From contig CACLPI010000007.1 in the NCBI GenBank assembly GCA_902608795.1, positions 1 through 56,338 of the forward strand: a stretch of DNA of 56,338 nt. The letters are read 5' to 3'. The DNA is from an uncultured Bacteroidota bacterium (GTDB taxonomy: Bacteria > Bacteroidota > Bacteroidia > Flavobacteriales > Flavobacteriaceae). Each line of letters begins with the position of its first letter. Position 1 is the stretch's first letter. The notes below the pieces were generated by a model. That model saw only the letters and a program-made list of their open reading frames with translations. It did not search any database and was not told where the DNA came from. Made by a program: the position numbers and the translations under genes. Positions 36,524 to 45,687 of this stretch are shown here, one piece after another.

Positions 36524-38914
36524 ATGTTCAAGTCAGTTTTTTCTGGATTTTGGAAAAAAATCTCAAGGTTAATTTTAAATAATAGGATTCTTATTATTTT
36601 GTCTCTTGTACTGGCAACTTATTTTTTTAGTACAAACTGGGAAAATATAAGATTTACATATACCGAGGCTAACTTACTACCGGAAACGCATCCAGAAAAT
36701 ATCAAGTACAAAAAATTTACCGATAAATTTGGTGAAGAGGGTAATCTAATAGTTATTTCAGTAAAAGATTCAACACTTTTTACAATTGAAAAATTAAATG
36801 CTTGGAATAATTTGTCACATAGCTTCAAAGACCATCAAAATGTATCAACTGTAATTGCTTTTGGGGATCTTCAAAAACTAAAAAAAAATAAATCTTCACG
36901 ACAGTTTTACATTGAACCATTTATCACAGATTCAATTTCAAATAAATCTCAACTTGATTTACTTAAAGATGAGATTTTTAATAAATCTCCTTTTTATGAC
37001 AAATTTTTGATTAACTCTGAATCACAAGCTATTCGAACAGCAATTAATCTAAAAACAGATGTAGTAAATACTGTCAAAAGAGAAAACTTTGTTATAAATA
37101 TTTTGGAACCTAGGGTAAAGGCATTTGAAGAAAAATATAATCTTGATGTAAGAATTTCTGGGATGCCTTACGTTAGGACTAAATACTCTCAGACAATTAA
37201 AGCAGAATTAGGAAAGTTTCTGATTCTAGCTGCTTTAGTAACATCTATTATCTTCTTTTTGTTCTTTAGGTCATTTAGGGCAACTATTATTTCCATTTTT
37301 ACAGTCTTAATTGGGGTTATGTGGACCCTCGGGATTGTTGGAATATTGGAATATGAATTGACCGTATTAACAGCCATAATTCCTCCCCTGATTATTGTAA
37401 TTGGAATGCCTAACTGCATTTTTCTAATTAATAAATACCAGCGCGAACTAAATATTCATGGTAATAAGCAAATAGCACTAGAAAAGGTTATAACTAAGAT
37501 TGGAAATGCAACTTTGATGACTAACGTTACAACTGCCTCAGGATTTGCAACATTTATAACCACAAACAGCAAACTACTTTCCGAATTTGGACTAGTAGCC
37601 TCGCTTAGTATATTATCAATATTTATACTGTGTTTGTTAATTATTCCGATAGTATATAGCTTTTTACCTATACCCAAAGAGGAGCACTTAAAACATCAAA
37701 ATAGACAGTGGATAAATACACTATTAAATTGGATGGTTAGTGTGGTTAAAAATAAAAGGATTGAGGTTTATATTATTTCTGTTATAATGTTGGCCGTTAG
37801 TATAATTGGCATATATAAAATTGAAATTTCTGGAAGTTTTATAGATGATATGCCAAGAAACACTGAATTTTTTGACGATATAATGTATTATGAAAAGGAA
37901 TTTAATGGAATCCTTCCCCTAGAAATATATATTGACGGGGGCAGAAAAGAGTCCGTTCGAAGACTTTCAACAATAAGAAATTTAGAAAAAGTTCAAAATG
38001 CAATCTCTGATTTTCCAGAATTATCAACGCCTATTTCGTTGGTAAATGGTATAAAATATTCAAAACAGGCATTTTACAATGGTAATCCAAAATATTACCA
38101 AGTACCAACCAAACAAGAAGAATCATTTATTGCCTCATATGTTAAAAATTCTGAGGTTTCAGGTGATGTTGATCTTTTAAAACCATACATTGACAGTACG
38201 GCTCAATATACCAGGATAACTACGTTCATGAAAGATATGAAAATTGAAAGAATGGAGAGAATTGAAGAAGAATTAAATGAAAAAATAGACAAATTTCTAC
38301 CGCCTGATAGATATGAGGTATTTCTTACAGGTAAAGCTTATCTTTTCCAAAAAGGGACCTATTTTCTTGTAGATAATTTGGTTTGGTCACTGGGCTTGGC
38401 AATCTTTCTGATATCTTTATTTATGGCGTACTTATTTAGAAATTTCAGAATGATTATCATTTCTCTTATTCCTAATTTATTACCATTGTTGATTACAGCT
38501 GGACTCATGGGTTTCATTGGTATTCCTATCAAGCCTTCGACAATTCTGATTTTTAGTATTGCCTTTGGTATTTCTGTTGATGATACAATCCATTTTCTGG
38601 CAAAATATAGACAAGAACTTCAGGATAATAAATGGCAAATAAAAAGATCAGTTTATAATTCTGTAAAAGAAACTGGATTAAGTATGTTCTATACGTCAAT
38701 AGTATTATTTTTTGGATTCTCAGTTTTCATTGTTTCTAACTTTGGAGGAACTGTTGCTTTAGGGGCCTTAGTTTCTGGAACCCTTCTTCTTGCAATGCTT
38801 TCCAATTTATTATTATTACCGTCATTACTTTTATCGTTGGAAAGATCTATTGCAAATGAAAAGGTGCTAAAAGAACCAAAAATTAAAATTCTTTCAGATC
38901 AGGAGGAATTATAA
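36524..38914 (+). CDS. RND/MMPL-family membrane transporter
   Basis: The 796 residues show the duplicated RND layout: one N-terminal helix (about 20-35), a periplasmic loop domain to about 215, a bundle of five helices (about 220-375), a second single helix near 405, another periplasmic domain and a second helix bundle (about 610-770). Motifs such as GMPYVRTKYS, ASGFATF and FGISVDDTIHFLAKY in the second bundle are typical of the MMPL/Patched-like group; the DD pair is a likely proton relay. Substrate is unknown; lipids or hydrophobic compounds are common for the group. It lies between frr and asnS. Confidence 0.85.
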   Translation: MFKSVFSGFWKKISRLILNNRILIILSLVLATYFFSTNWENIRFTYTEANLLPETHPENIKYKKFTDKFGEEGNLIVISVKDSTLFTIEKLNAWNNLSHSFKDHQNVSTVIAFGDLQKLKKNKSSRQFYIEPFITDSISNKSQLDLLKDEIFNKSPFYDKFLINSESQAIRTAINLKTDVVNTVKRENFVINILEPRVKAFEEKYNLDVRISGMPYVRTKYSQTIKAELGKFLILAALVTSIIFFLFFRSFRATIISIFTVLIGVMWTLGIVGILEYELTVLTAIIPPLIIVIGMPNCIFLINKYQRELNIHGNKQIALEKVITKIGNATLMTNVTTASGFATFITTNSKLLSEFGLVASLSILSIFILCLLIIPIVYSFLPIPKEEHLKHQNRQWINTLLNWMVSVVKNKRIEVYIISVIMLAVSIIGIYKIEISGSFIDDMPRNTEFFDDIMYYEKEFNGILPLEIYIDGGRKESVRRLSTIRNLEKVQNAISDFPELSTPISLVNGIKYSKQAFYNGNPKYYQVPTKQEESFIASYVKNSEVSGDVDLLKPYIDSTAQYTRITTFMKDMKIERMERIEEELNEKIDKFLPPDRYEVFLTGKAYLFQKGTYFLVDNLVWSLGLAIFLISLFMAYLFRNFRMIIISLIPNLLPLLITAGLMGFIGIPIKPSTILIFSIAFGISVDDTIHFLAKYRQELQDNKWQIKRSVYNSVKETGLSMFYTSIVLFFGFSVFIVSNFGGTVALGALVSGTLLLAMLSNLLLLPSLLLSLERSIANEKVLKEPKIKILSDQEEL

Positions 38915-38932
38915 TATTAACTTTCAAAAACA

Positions 38933-38940
38933 TATATTTG
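38933..38940 (+). promoter_or_regulatory. Predicted promoter -7 element for asnS-rpoN
   Basis: TATATTTG, a full TAnnTTTG match, ends 15 bases before the asnS ATG. No clear TTTG box is seen at the -33 position. The leader would be under ten bases or so. Confidence 0.5.
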
Positions 38941-38955
38941 AATAAATAATTTGAA

Positions 38956-40392
38956 ATGAATAATATTTCGATAAATCATATATTAAATTTACATAAGCAC
39001 TTGAATAAAAATGTTTCTATTTCTGGATGGGTTAGAACTTTCAGAGCTAATCGATTTATTGCATTAAATGATGGATCTTGCTTAAATAGTATACAATGTA
39101 TCGTTGATTTTGAAAAAACAAATCAGGAAATTTTAAAAAAAATTACGACTGGAGCCGCTCTAAATATTAAGGGAAAAGTAATTAAAAGTCAAGGTTCCCA
39201 ACAAAGTGTTGAAATCATGGTTGATGAATGTGAAATATTAGGGGAATCTAATCCAGAGGTATATCCTATTCAGCCAAAAAAACATTCATTTGAATTTTTA
39301 AGGGAAAATGCACATTTAAGAACAAGAACAAATACCTTTAGTGCTGTGATGAGGATACGATCAAATTTGTCTTTTGCAATTCATGAGTATTTTAAAAAAA
39401 ATGGATTTTATTATGTTCATACTCCCATAATTACAGCCAGCGATGCTGAGGGAGCCGGAGAACAATTTAGGGTTTCAACATTAGATGTTAAAAATCCTCC
39501 ACTTGACAAACATGGACAGGTTGACTTTAATAAAGATTTTTTTGGGAAGGAAACAAATCTCACAGTTTCTGGTCAACTTGAAGCTGAAGCCTATGCAATG
39601 TCGATGGGTAAAGTTTACACTTTTGGGCCAACATTCAGAGCGGAAAATTCAAATACTTCGAGACATTTGTCCGAATTCTGGATGATTGAGCCTGAGGTTG
39701 CATTTATGGATATTGAAGGAAATATGAAACTTGCAGAGGATTTTTTAAAATATATTTTGTCATATTTGATTGACCATAATACTGATGATCTGAAATTTTT
39801 GGAAAGTAGGCTTATAGCTGAAGAAAAGCAAAAACCACAAAATGAAAGAAGTATGATGACCTTAATTGAGAAGCTCCATTTTGTAACCCAAAATGATTTC
39901 AAAATTATCACCTACAACCAAGCATTTGATACATTAAAAAATTGTAAACCTAACAAAAAGAAAAAATTCAAATATATAATTGATGAATGGGGAAGTGATT
40001 TACAAAGTGAACACGAGAGATATTTAGTTGAGAAAGAATTTAAATGCCCAGTTATAATTTATAATTATCCGGCAAAAATTAAATCTTTTTATATGAGACT
40101 AAATGAAGACGGTAAAACAGTTAGGGCAATGGATATTTTATTTCCAGGAATAGGAGAGATTGTAGGGGGCTCACAAAGAGAAGAAAGATTAGATTATTTA
40201 AAGAGAAAAATGAAAGATATAGGTATCAATGAAAAAGAATTATGGTGGTATACTGATCTGAGAAAATTTGGTACGGCTGTTCACTCTGGTTTTGGCCTAG
40301 GTTTTGAAAGACTAGTAATGTTTGCAACTGGAATGTCAAATATTCGTGATGTAATCCCTTTTCCAAGAACCCCTCATAACGCAGAGTTTTAA
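38956..40392 (+). CDS. asnS: Asparagine-tRNA ligase
   Basis: This class II synthetase charges tRNA-Asn. The 478 residues have an N-terminal OB-fold anticodon-binding domain (about 15-110, SGWVRTFR) and a catalytic domain with motif 2 (TFRAENSNTSRHLSEFWMIEPE region, split by family convention around 220-240) and motif 3 (GFGLGFERLVMF near 450). The insertion around 270-330 is normal for bacterial AsnRS. Five bases separate it from rpoN. Together with aspS in this window it indicates direct charging of Asn. Confidence 0.97.
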   Translation: MNNISINHILNLHKHLNKNVSISGWVRTFRANRFIALNDGSCLNSIQCIVDFEKTNQEILKKITTGAALNIKGKVIKSQGSQQSVEIMVDECEILGESNPEVYPIQPKKHSFEFLRENAHLRTRTNTFSAVMRIRSNLSFAIHEYFKKNGFYYVHTPIITASDAEGAGEQFRVSTLDVKNPPLDKHGQVDFNKDFFGKETNLTVSGQLEAEAYAMSMGKVYTFGPTFRAENSNTSRHLSEFWMIEPEVAFMDIEGNMKLAEDFLKYILSYLIDHNTDDLKFLESRLIAEEKQKPQNERSMMTLIEKLHFVTQNDFKIITYNQAFDTLKNCKPNKKKKFKYIIDEWGSDLQSEHERYLVEKEFKCPVIIYNYPAKIKSFYMRLNEDGKTVRAMDILFPGIGEIVGGSQREERLDYLKRKMKDIGINEKELWWYTDLRKFGTAVHSGFGLGFERLVMFATGMSNIRDVIPFPRTPHNAEF

Positions 40393-40397
40393 TTAAA

Positions 40398-41825
40398 ATG
40401 AAACAATATTTAAAATTAAAATTATCACAAAAATTATCTCCTCAGCAAATACAGCTGATGAAGTTGATTCAGCTTCCTACCTTAGATTTTGAACAAAAAA
40501 TACAAAGAGAAATTGAAGAGAATCCAGCTCTTGAGCAAGGTCAAAATTCAAGTGATGATAATAAGGAAGAAAATCAAGATGACTATTCTGAATCCGATGA
40601 TATTAATATTGATGATTATATAAACTATGATGATACTCCAGCATATAAATTAAATTCTAATAATTCTTCGGGTAAAGAAGAGAAAAATATTCCTTATTCG
40701 TCCGGAATATCCTTTACAGAACATCTTTTATCTCAGTTGAAGCCAATAAGCTTAAGCGAAAAAAAGATGAAAATTGCTGAATTCCTTGTTGGTAGTATTG
40801 ATGAATCAGGATACATTAGACTAGAAGTTGAGGAAATAATAGATGACCTTGCTTTTACACAAAATATTTTCATAGATCAGAAAGAATTAAAAGAAGTACT
40901 TAAGGTAGTTCAAGATTTTGATCCAGCTGGAGTGGGCGCTCTTTCTTTACAAGACTGCTTAATAATTCAATTAGAAAAAAAACACAAGACAAAGTATGTT
41001 GAATTGGCTATTGAAATAATTAAAAACTCATTTGAACAATTTTCAAAAAAACATTTTGAAAAATTAATGAATAAATATTCAATAGACGAACCAGAGTTAA
41101 AGGAAGTTATTTCTTTAATATCAAAGCTAAATCCAAAGCCAGGGGGCGCTTATTCAGGAGGAGGGAAACCCATCGAGCAAATAGTGCCAGACTTTAAGAT
41201 TTCGTTAGAAAATAATGAATTAAACCTAATTCTAAATTACAGAAATAGTCCATTTCTAAATATATCAAAAGACTATGATGAAATGTTAAGAGGATATAAA
41301 TTAGAAAAGAATAAGACTAAATCACAAAAAGAGGCAATACAATTTATTAAACAAAAACTTGACTCAGCAAAATGGTTTATTGATGCAGTGAAGCAGAGGC
41401 AACAAACTTTAATGATAACTATGCAAGCTATAATGAATTACCAGAGAGAATATTTTATTTCTGGTGATGAAAAGAAAATCAAGCCTATGATTTTAAAAGA
41501 TATTGCTAATGAAATAGAAATGGATATTTCGACAATTTCTAGAGTTGCAAACAGCAAATATGTTGACACACCTTATGGCACAAAACTTTTAAAGGAATTT
41601 TTCAGTGAATCAATGATGACAACTAGTGGTGAAGAAATCTCAACTATTGAAATTAAAAAAATACTTGAAAAAATTATTTCTGATGAAAATAAAAGAAAGC
41701 CTGAAACAGATGAAAAACTTGTAAAAATTTTAAACGATAAAGGTTATAAAATTGCTAGAAGAACAGTAGCAAAATACAGAGAACAGCTGAACATTCCTGT
41801 TGCAAGACTTAGAAAAGAAATTTAG
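40398..41825 (+). CDS. rpoN: RNA polymerase sigma-54 factor
   Basis: Sigma-54 directs RNA polymerase to -24/-12 promoters and needs an AAA+ activator. The 475 residues comprise the Gln-rich region I (KLSQKLSPQQIQLMKLIQLP), an acidic region II (about 50-90), the core-binding domain, a helix-turn-helix (IANEIEMDISTISRVANSKY near 370) and the C-terminal RpoN box, which reads ARRTVAKYRE here. Its stop codon directly abuts the stop of the convergent exbD gene with no spacer. Confidence 0.97.
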   Translation: MKQYLKLKLSQKLSPQQIQLMKLIQLPTLDFEQKIQREIEENPALEQGQNSSDDNKEENQDDYSESDDINIDDYINYDDTPAYKLNSNNSSGKEEKNIPYSSGISFTEHLLSQLKPISLSEKKMKIAEFLVGSIDESGYIRLEVEEIIDDLAFTQNIFIDQKELKEVLKVVQDFDPAGVGALSLQDCLIIQLEKKHKTKYVELAIEIIKNSFEQFSKKHFEKLMNKYSIDEPELKEVISLISKLNPKPGGAYSGGGKPIEQIVPDFKISLENNELNLILNYRNSPFLNISKDYDEMLRGYKLEKNKTKSQKEAIQFIKQKLDSAKWFIDAVKQRQQTLMITMQAIMNYQREYFISGDEKKIKPMILKDIANEIEMDISTISRVANSKYVDTPYGTKLLKEFFSESMMTTSGEEISTIEIKKILEKIISDENKRKPETDEKLVKILNDKGYKIARRTVAKYREQLNIPVARLRKEI

Positions 41826-42308
41826 TTATTGCATATTCAAAGAAACATCACCAATTCTCGTAGTATAATTTATTTTTAAGGCGTTAACTTTTCTCAATTC
41901 TTGTTTAATATCTCCAACTATTCCCATATTTGTTTCTTTATCAACCTTTAAAGCAGTGGTTAAAAATGGTCTTAATTCTTCTCTTTTAGATTCCCTTTCA
42001 GCATATATGAATGCAGGAATATCGGATACCTCTGAAAACTTATCATTAAGTTGTATTCTAGCCTCAGATCCAAATTTAGACTGATATCCAAAGTTTGGCT
42101 TACCTGCGTATATATACATAACCAATTCTTTTTTATCTAACTTCTCAACCTCATTTGCTGCTGGTAATTCATTTTTGATCTTTAGTTCATTGTCTCTCAT
42201 CACAGTTGCAACCATAAAAAAGAATAAGAGCATAAAAACGATATCAGGGAGCGAGGCAGTATTAACCGCAGGTAAATCACCTTTTTTCTTTTTATTAAAT
42301 TTTGACAT
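41826..42308 (-). CDS. exbD: ExbD/TolR-family biopolymer transport protein (second copy)
   Basis: ExbD subunits form the rotor-like core of the ExbB/ExbD proton channel that energises TonB-dependent outer-membrane transport. The 160 residues have a basic cytosolic N-terminus, one membrane helix with the essential aspartate (ASLPDIVFMLLFFFMV, Asp near 22), and a periplasmic domain. It is 15 bases downstream of the first ExbD gene. Two different ExbD genes after one ExbB gene is common in Bacteroidota. Confidence 0.92.
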   Translation of the reverse strand: MSKFNKKKKGDLPAVNTASLPDIVFMLLFFFMVATVMRDNELKIKNELPAANEVEKLDKKELVMYIYAGKPNFGYQSKFGSEARIQLNDKFSEVSDIPAFIYAERESKREELRPFLTTALKVDKETNMGIVGDIKQELRKVNALKINYTTRIGDVSLNMQ

Positions 42309-42323
42309 AATAGTTTATTAAAA

Positions 42324-42920
42324 TTATTGTACCTCAGAAAGCTTTTGTGGGTACTCCTTTCTTAATCTATTTATATTTTCCTTTAGCTTTTCTCTGTTTC
42401 CAGGCCAATTAACATCTTTATAGTTTTTCATCATTCCTGAATAACTTTCACCAAACAATTCATCGGCTCTTATATTTCTTAGATGTGTATAAGCGGCAAC
42501 CAATTCGTTTTGAACTGAAATATATGTTGCATAAGAGGTTTCTCTTTCATTTTTTAATGATATTATTGCTTTATCAGGGTTATCAGACGACTTTGGATCT
42601 TTATTACCCTTACAATAATTACATGCATCATCCCCAGTACCTCCGCCATTATCTAAAAATTCAATGGCAGATTCTCTTAGGTCTTCTAACACCATTAGTT
42701 CGTCCTCAACAAGAAGTTGATCTTTCCCATTTAATAAAACAGTAAAAATATTTTTTTGTTTTATTACAACATCTTCTTCAGACTCTTCCATGGGTGGAAG
42801 TTTTCTGCTTATACCTGAATCCGTTTCAATAGTTGTTGTGACCAAGAAAAAAATTAATAGCAAAAAGGCAATATCAGCCATTGATCCTGCATTAACTTCT
42901 GGTGATGATCTTCTAGCCAT
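42324..42920 (-). CDS. exbD: ExbD/TolR-family biopolymer transport protein (first copy, with CxxC insert)
   Basis: The 198-residue protein has the single helix with its aspartate (GSMADIAFLLLIFFLV, Asp near 15) and a periplasmic domain. Around residues 92-112 the periplasmic domain carries a Gly/Asp-rich loop with DDACNYCKGNKDP, a CxxC pair that could form a disulfide or bind metal. It is six bases downstream of the small membrane protein gene and 15 bases upstream of the second exbD. Confidence 0.92.
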   Translation of the reverse strand: MARRSSPEVNAGSMADIAFLLLIFFLVTTTIETDSGISRKLPPMEESEEDVVIKQKNIFTVLLNGKDQLLVEDELMVLEDLRESAIEFLDNGGGTGDDACNYCKGNKDPKSSDNPDKAIISLKNERETSYATYISVQNELVAAYTHLRNIRADELFGESYSGMMKNYKDVNWPGNREKLKENINRLRKEYPQKLSEVQ

Positions 42921-42926
42921 AATTAT

Positions 42927-43331
42927 TTATTTTCTGTTTTTATATCCAAAAAACAACATTGCCCCACTAGCTATTATTATAAGGGAATAAAACATAAATA
43001 ATGCAGCACCAATAAATTTAGAGCTTATTGCAGATAATATCTTTCCTTCTCTCATCATTGTCTCTTCCCCCGAGGCAATCAAAAAGCAAACAACAAATAG
43101 AGCTAAAAATGAGCCAATAACCTTTAAAGTGGTTATCAAATCTGACTTATTACTAATCATGTTTTTAATTCCAAAGTATAATACAGATGAAATAATGATG
43201 AAAAGAACAACATATGCATTATATAGAATCATATCAATACCAAACATATATTCTGAAAGAATGAGTAAAACAAAAAGAATACCAAGAGCAGATAATCCGA
43301 GGGCTATGTATTTAAATATATTATAGTTCAT
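42927..43331 (-). CDS. Hypothetical four-helix membrane protein in the exbB-exbD operon
   Basis: I do not recognise a named family. The 134 residues contain four hydrophobic segments (about 8-28, 35-55, 70-90 and 105-128) and little else, so it should be an inner-membrane protein. It sits four bases downstream of exbB and six bases upstream of exbD, which suggests a part in assembling or modulating the proton channel; this is inference from context only. Confidence 0.75.
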   Translation of the reverse strand: MNYNIFKYIALGLSALGILFVLLILSEYMFGIDMILYNAYVVLFIIISSVLYFGIKNMISNKSDLITTLKVIGSFLALFVVCFLIASGEETMMREGKILSAISSKFIGAALFMFYSLIIIASGAMLFFGYKNRK

Positions 43332-43335
43332 AAAA

Positions 43336-44139
43336 TTATTTATGATTATTTACCAAAATGTCCATTAAATCAATTGAGGCATTTTCCATATCATTTACAA
43401 TGCTATCAATTTTTGCGATTATGTAATTGTAAAAAATCTGAAGAATAATCGCCACAATTAATCCGAATACAGTTGTAAGAAGTGCTACTTTAATACCACC
43501 TGCAACCAATGAGGGTTGCATATCACCAGCAGCTTCAATTTTGTCAAATGCTTGAATCATACCAATTACAGTTCCCATGAAACCTAACATTGGCGCAAGA
43601 GCAATAAATAATGAAATCCAAGATACATTTTTCTCAAGCTGACCCATTTGTACTCCTCCATAGGCTATTACAGCTTTTTCTGCTGACTCAACTCCTTCAC
43701 TTGACCTGTCTAAACCCTGATAAAAAATTGATGCAACTGGTCCTGGAGTATTTCTACAAACTTCTTTGGCCGCACTTACCCCACCAGATTTCATGGCAGC
43801 CTCAACATCACTGGTAAGTTTACTTGAATCAGTAGTAGTTGAAAGATTTAAAAAAATGATTCTTTCAATCGCAATGGCCAATCCAAGAATTAGACATAGT
43901 AAAACAATTCCCATAAAACCAGGACCACCCTCGATAAATCTCTTTTTTAGTTCCTGGTGAAAGTTTAACTTCTCCTCTTCAAGAGGTTCTTGCATGACAG
44001 GTTCTTCCATTTCAACTACGTCAGTTGTATTAACTGAATCCTGCTCCATCATCTCCATTTCATCTTGTATTGGAAACGATTGAATTGATTGAACAAATAT
44101 TAAGGATAATATTGTCAATAAACTAAATGATCTTTTCAT
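43336..44139 (-). CDS. exbB: MotA/TolQ/ExbB proton channel family protein
   Basis: ExbB forms the pentameric stator around ExbD. The 267 residues start with a signal-like helix (to about 22), an acidic Glu/Met-rich periplasmic stretch (about 25-60), then three membrane helices; the last two contain ISLFIALAPMLGFMGTVIGMIQAF and the VALLTTVFGLIVAI region expected of the family. It is the first gene of the operon exbB, small membrane protein, exbD, exbD. The acidic N-terminal extension is usual in Bacteroidota ExbB. Confidence 0.94.
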   Translation of the reverse strand: MKRSFSLLTILSLIFVQSIQSFPIQDEMEMMEQDSVNTTDVVEMEEPVMQEPLEEEKLNFHQELKKRFIEGGPGFMGIVLLCLILGLAIAIERIIFLNLSTTTDSSKLTSDVEAAMKSGGVSAAKEVCRNTPGPVASIFYQGLDRSSEGVESAEKAVIAYGGVQMGQLEKNVSWISLFIALAPMLGFMGTVIGMIQAFDKIEAAGDMQPSLVAGGIKVALLTTVFGLIVAIILQIFYNYIIAKIDSIVNDMENASIDLMDILVNNHK

Positions 44140-44166
44140 CTTTTTTTATTTAATATTTTAGTGTGT

Positions 44167-44174
44167 TAAAGATA
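44167..44174 (-). promoter_or_regulatory. Possible promoter -7-like element for the exbB operon
   Basis: The minus strand reads TATCTTTA followed by ACAC, the same variant of TAnnTTTG seen before the RND-type gene. It lies 27 bases before the exbB ATG in an AT-rich 113-base gap. The evidence is only this motif and its position. Confidence 0.35.
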
Positions 44175-44252
44175 TAAAAATATATCACATAATTAAAATA
44201 ATCAGTAAAGGAGAAAAAGGACAGATATTTAAATATAAAATTTCAAATTAAA

Positions 44253-44696
44253 TTACAGCACCCCGAACTGTTTCAAATGAAAAGATGTGTGCCCCCTAAC
44301 AACTTCTTTAAAAGTATCTCTTTTAACTTTTCCATGCATAGTATTTACTATAAATTCTTGGTCATATTCATTTACCATTTTTAATCTTTTTATAAGTTCT
44401 TTTTTTTCATCTTCTAAATCTACATCGTTTGCCTTAGCCGGATCAAAAAATTTTAGTGTTGGTGTATTTTTCGGATATTTGTCATAGTCCCATTTTATAA
44501 TATGTCTTAAAAAAAACATATGCATATAACCTAATGTTTTAGTCCTTAAATTAGGAGGATAATTTTTTTCATTTTGATAAAAAATTATAAATTTTTTGCA
44601 ATGCCAAACCATCTGAGTAGCATTCATTTTTCCCCATTTTGGTTTTGTTTCAGGGGTTATCTTTTTAATTGCACGTATTAATTTGTCAATTTCCAT
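44253..44696 (-). CDS. DUF1569-like (DinB-fold) small protein
   Basis: The 147-residue cytosolic protein has the pattern of DUF1569 proteins: a start such as KKITPETKPKWGKMNATQMVWHCKK, with the His in MVWHCKK, and a C-terminal HTSFHLKQFGVL with two more His residues. In DinB-like four-helix bundles such histidines bind a metal. The biochemical function is unknown. It stands alone between the exbB operon and tRNA-Ser. Family assignment is by motif pattern, so moderately sure. Confidence 0.65.
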   Translation of the reverse strand: MEIDKLIRAIKKITPETKPKWGKMNATQMVWHCKKFIIFYQNEKNYPPNLRTKTLGYMHMFFLRHIIKWDYDKYPKNTPTLKFFDPAKANDVDLEDEKKELIKRLKMVNEYDQEFIVNTMHGKVKRDTFKEVVRGHTSFHLKQFGVL

Positions 44697-44759
44697 TTAT
44701 TTATAGAAACAATTAATTATCAATCCAATGAGTGAGTTTTAAGTTTGAATTAGGGTTAG

Positions 44760-44847
44760 CAGAGAGGAAGGGATTCGAACCCTCGATACACTTTTGATGT
44801 ATACACACTTTCCAGGCGTGCGCCTTCGACCACTCGGCCACCTCTCT
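44760..44847 (-). tRNA. tRNA-Ser (anticodon GGA)
   Basis: The minus strand folds with acceptor stem AGAGAGG/CCTCTCT plus discriminator G at 44760, anticodon stem CACGC/GTGTG with loop CTGGAAA (anticodon GGA), a long variable arm (ATACA...TGTAT type) typical of tRNA-Ser, and a T arm with GGTTCGAATCC. The 88-base length fits a class II tRNA. CCA is not encoded. Confidence 0.97.
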
Positions 44848-44915
44848 AAGCACGGCTAACAAATAAAATGAAAAAAATATTAATTATAAAATATAATTTA
44901 AGATTTTTGAATGAG

Positions 44916-45680
44916 TTAAACGCCAAATATATTTTTAGAATTTTCAGTGGTTATATCAGCGATTTCTTGAAAAGATAAGTTGTAAATATCGCATAGTTTT
45001 TCTGCAATATATTTAATATTAGCGCTCTCATTTCTTTTGCCTCTTAATGGGGACGGTGATAGATATGGGGAATCAGTCTCTAATACAATATTACTTATAT
45101 CGATTTGATTCAAAAATTTATCAATTTTACCATTTTTAAAAGTGACAACACCGCCAATTCCCAGTTTCATTCCTAGATCTAATATTTTTTTTGCTTCATC
45201 TAAATTTCCAGAGAAGCAATGGAAAATTCCACCATTTTTAACTTCATTTTTTATCAAAATATCATAAATCTCATCAAAGGATTCTCTGCAATGAATCACG
45301 ATTGGTAAATCGTGGTCATTGGCAATACCTATTTGTGCTTCAAAAGCTTTAATTTGAATGTCTAAATTTTTCTTTTCCCAGTAAAGGTCAATTCCGATCT
45401 CTCCAACAGCAATAATTTCATTAGAATTTATAATCTTTTCAACATGCTTAATTTCTTTAAGATAATTTGACGAAACATAGCAAGGGTGTAAGCCAGACAT
45501 TAAAAAAATATTTTCTGGGTATTTTTTTTTTAAATCAAGCATTAAATCAGTGTAATTAGAATTGATTGCAGGAAAAAACAATCTATTAACGCCACTAGAA
45601 ATAGCATTCTCTATTACAGTGTCTAAATCATCTTTAAATTGCTCAAGATATAAGTGGGTATGAGTGTCGGTAAAACTCAT
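44916..45680 (-). CDS. tatD: TatD-family metal-dependent hydrolase / DNase
   Basis: TatD proteins are TIM-barrel metal-dependent hydrolases, reported as 3'-5' exonucleases. The 254 residues show the metal ligands in THTHLY (residues 6-11), GEIGID near 93, IHCRES near 130, FHCFSG near 155 and ETDSPYLSP near 205. It starts seven bases after odhB, so it is likely read through from the odh operon. Confidence 0.93.
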   Translation of the reverse strand: MSFTDTHTHLYLEQFKDDLDTVIENAISSGVNRLFFPAINSNYTDLMLDLKKKYPENIFLMSGLHPCYVSSNYLKEIKHVEKIINSNEIIAVGEIGIDLYWEKKNLDIQIKAFEAQIGIANDHDLPIVIHCRESFDEIYDILIKNEVKNGGIFHCFSGNLDEAKKILDLGMKLGIGGVVTFKNGKIDKFLNQIDISNIVLETDSPYLSPSPLRGKRNESANIKYIAEKLCDIYNLSFQEIADITTENSKNIFGV

Positions 45681-45687
45681 TATTAAA

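Noticed and set aside
42481-42493. The 13 bases AGATGTGTATAAG look like the start of a Nextera sequencing adapter, and the plus-strand frame begins MYKRQ.
   Set aside because: The match stops after 13 bases, and on the minus strand the sequence is in frame within the first exbD gene (AYTHLRN) with normal codons on both sides, so it is not contamination.
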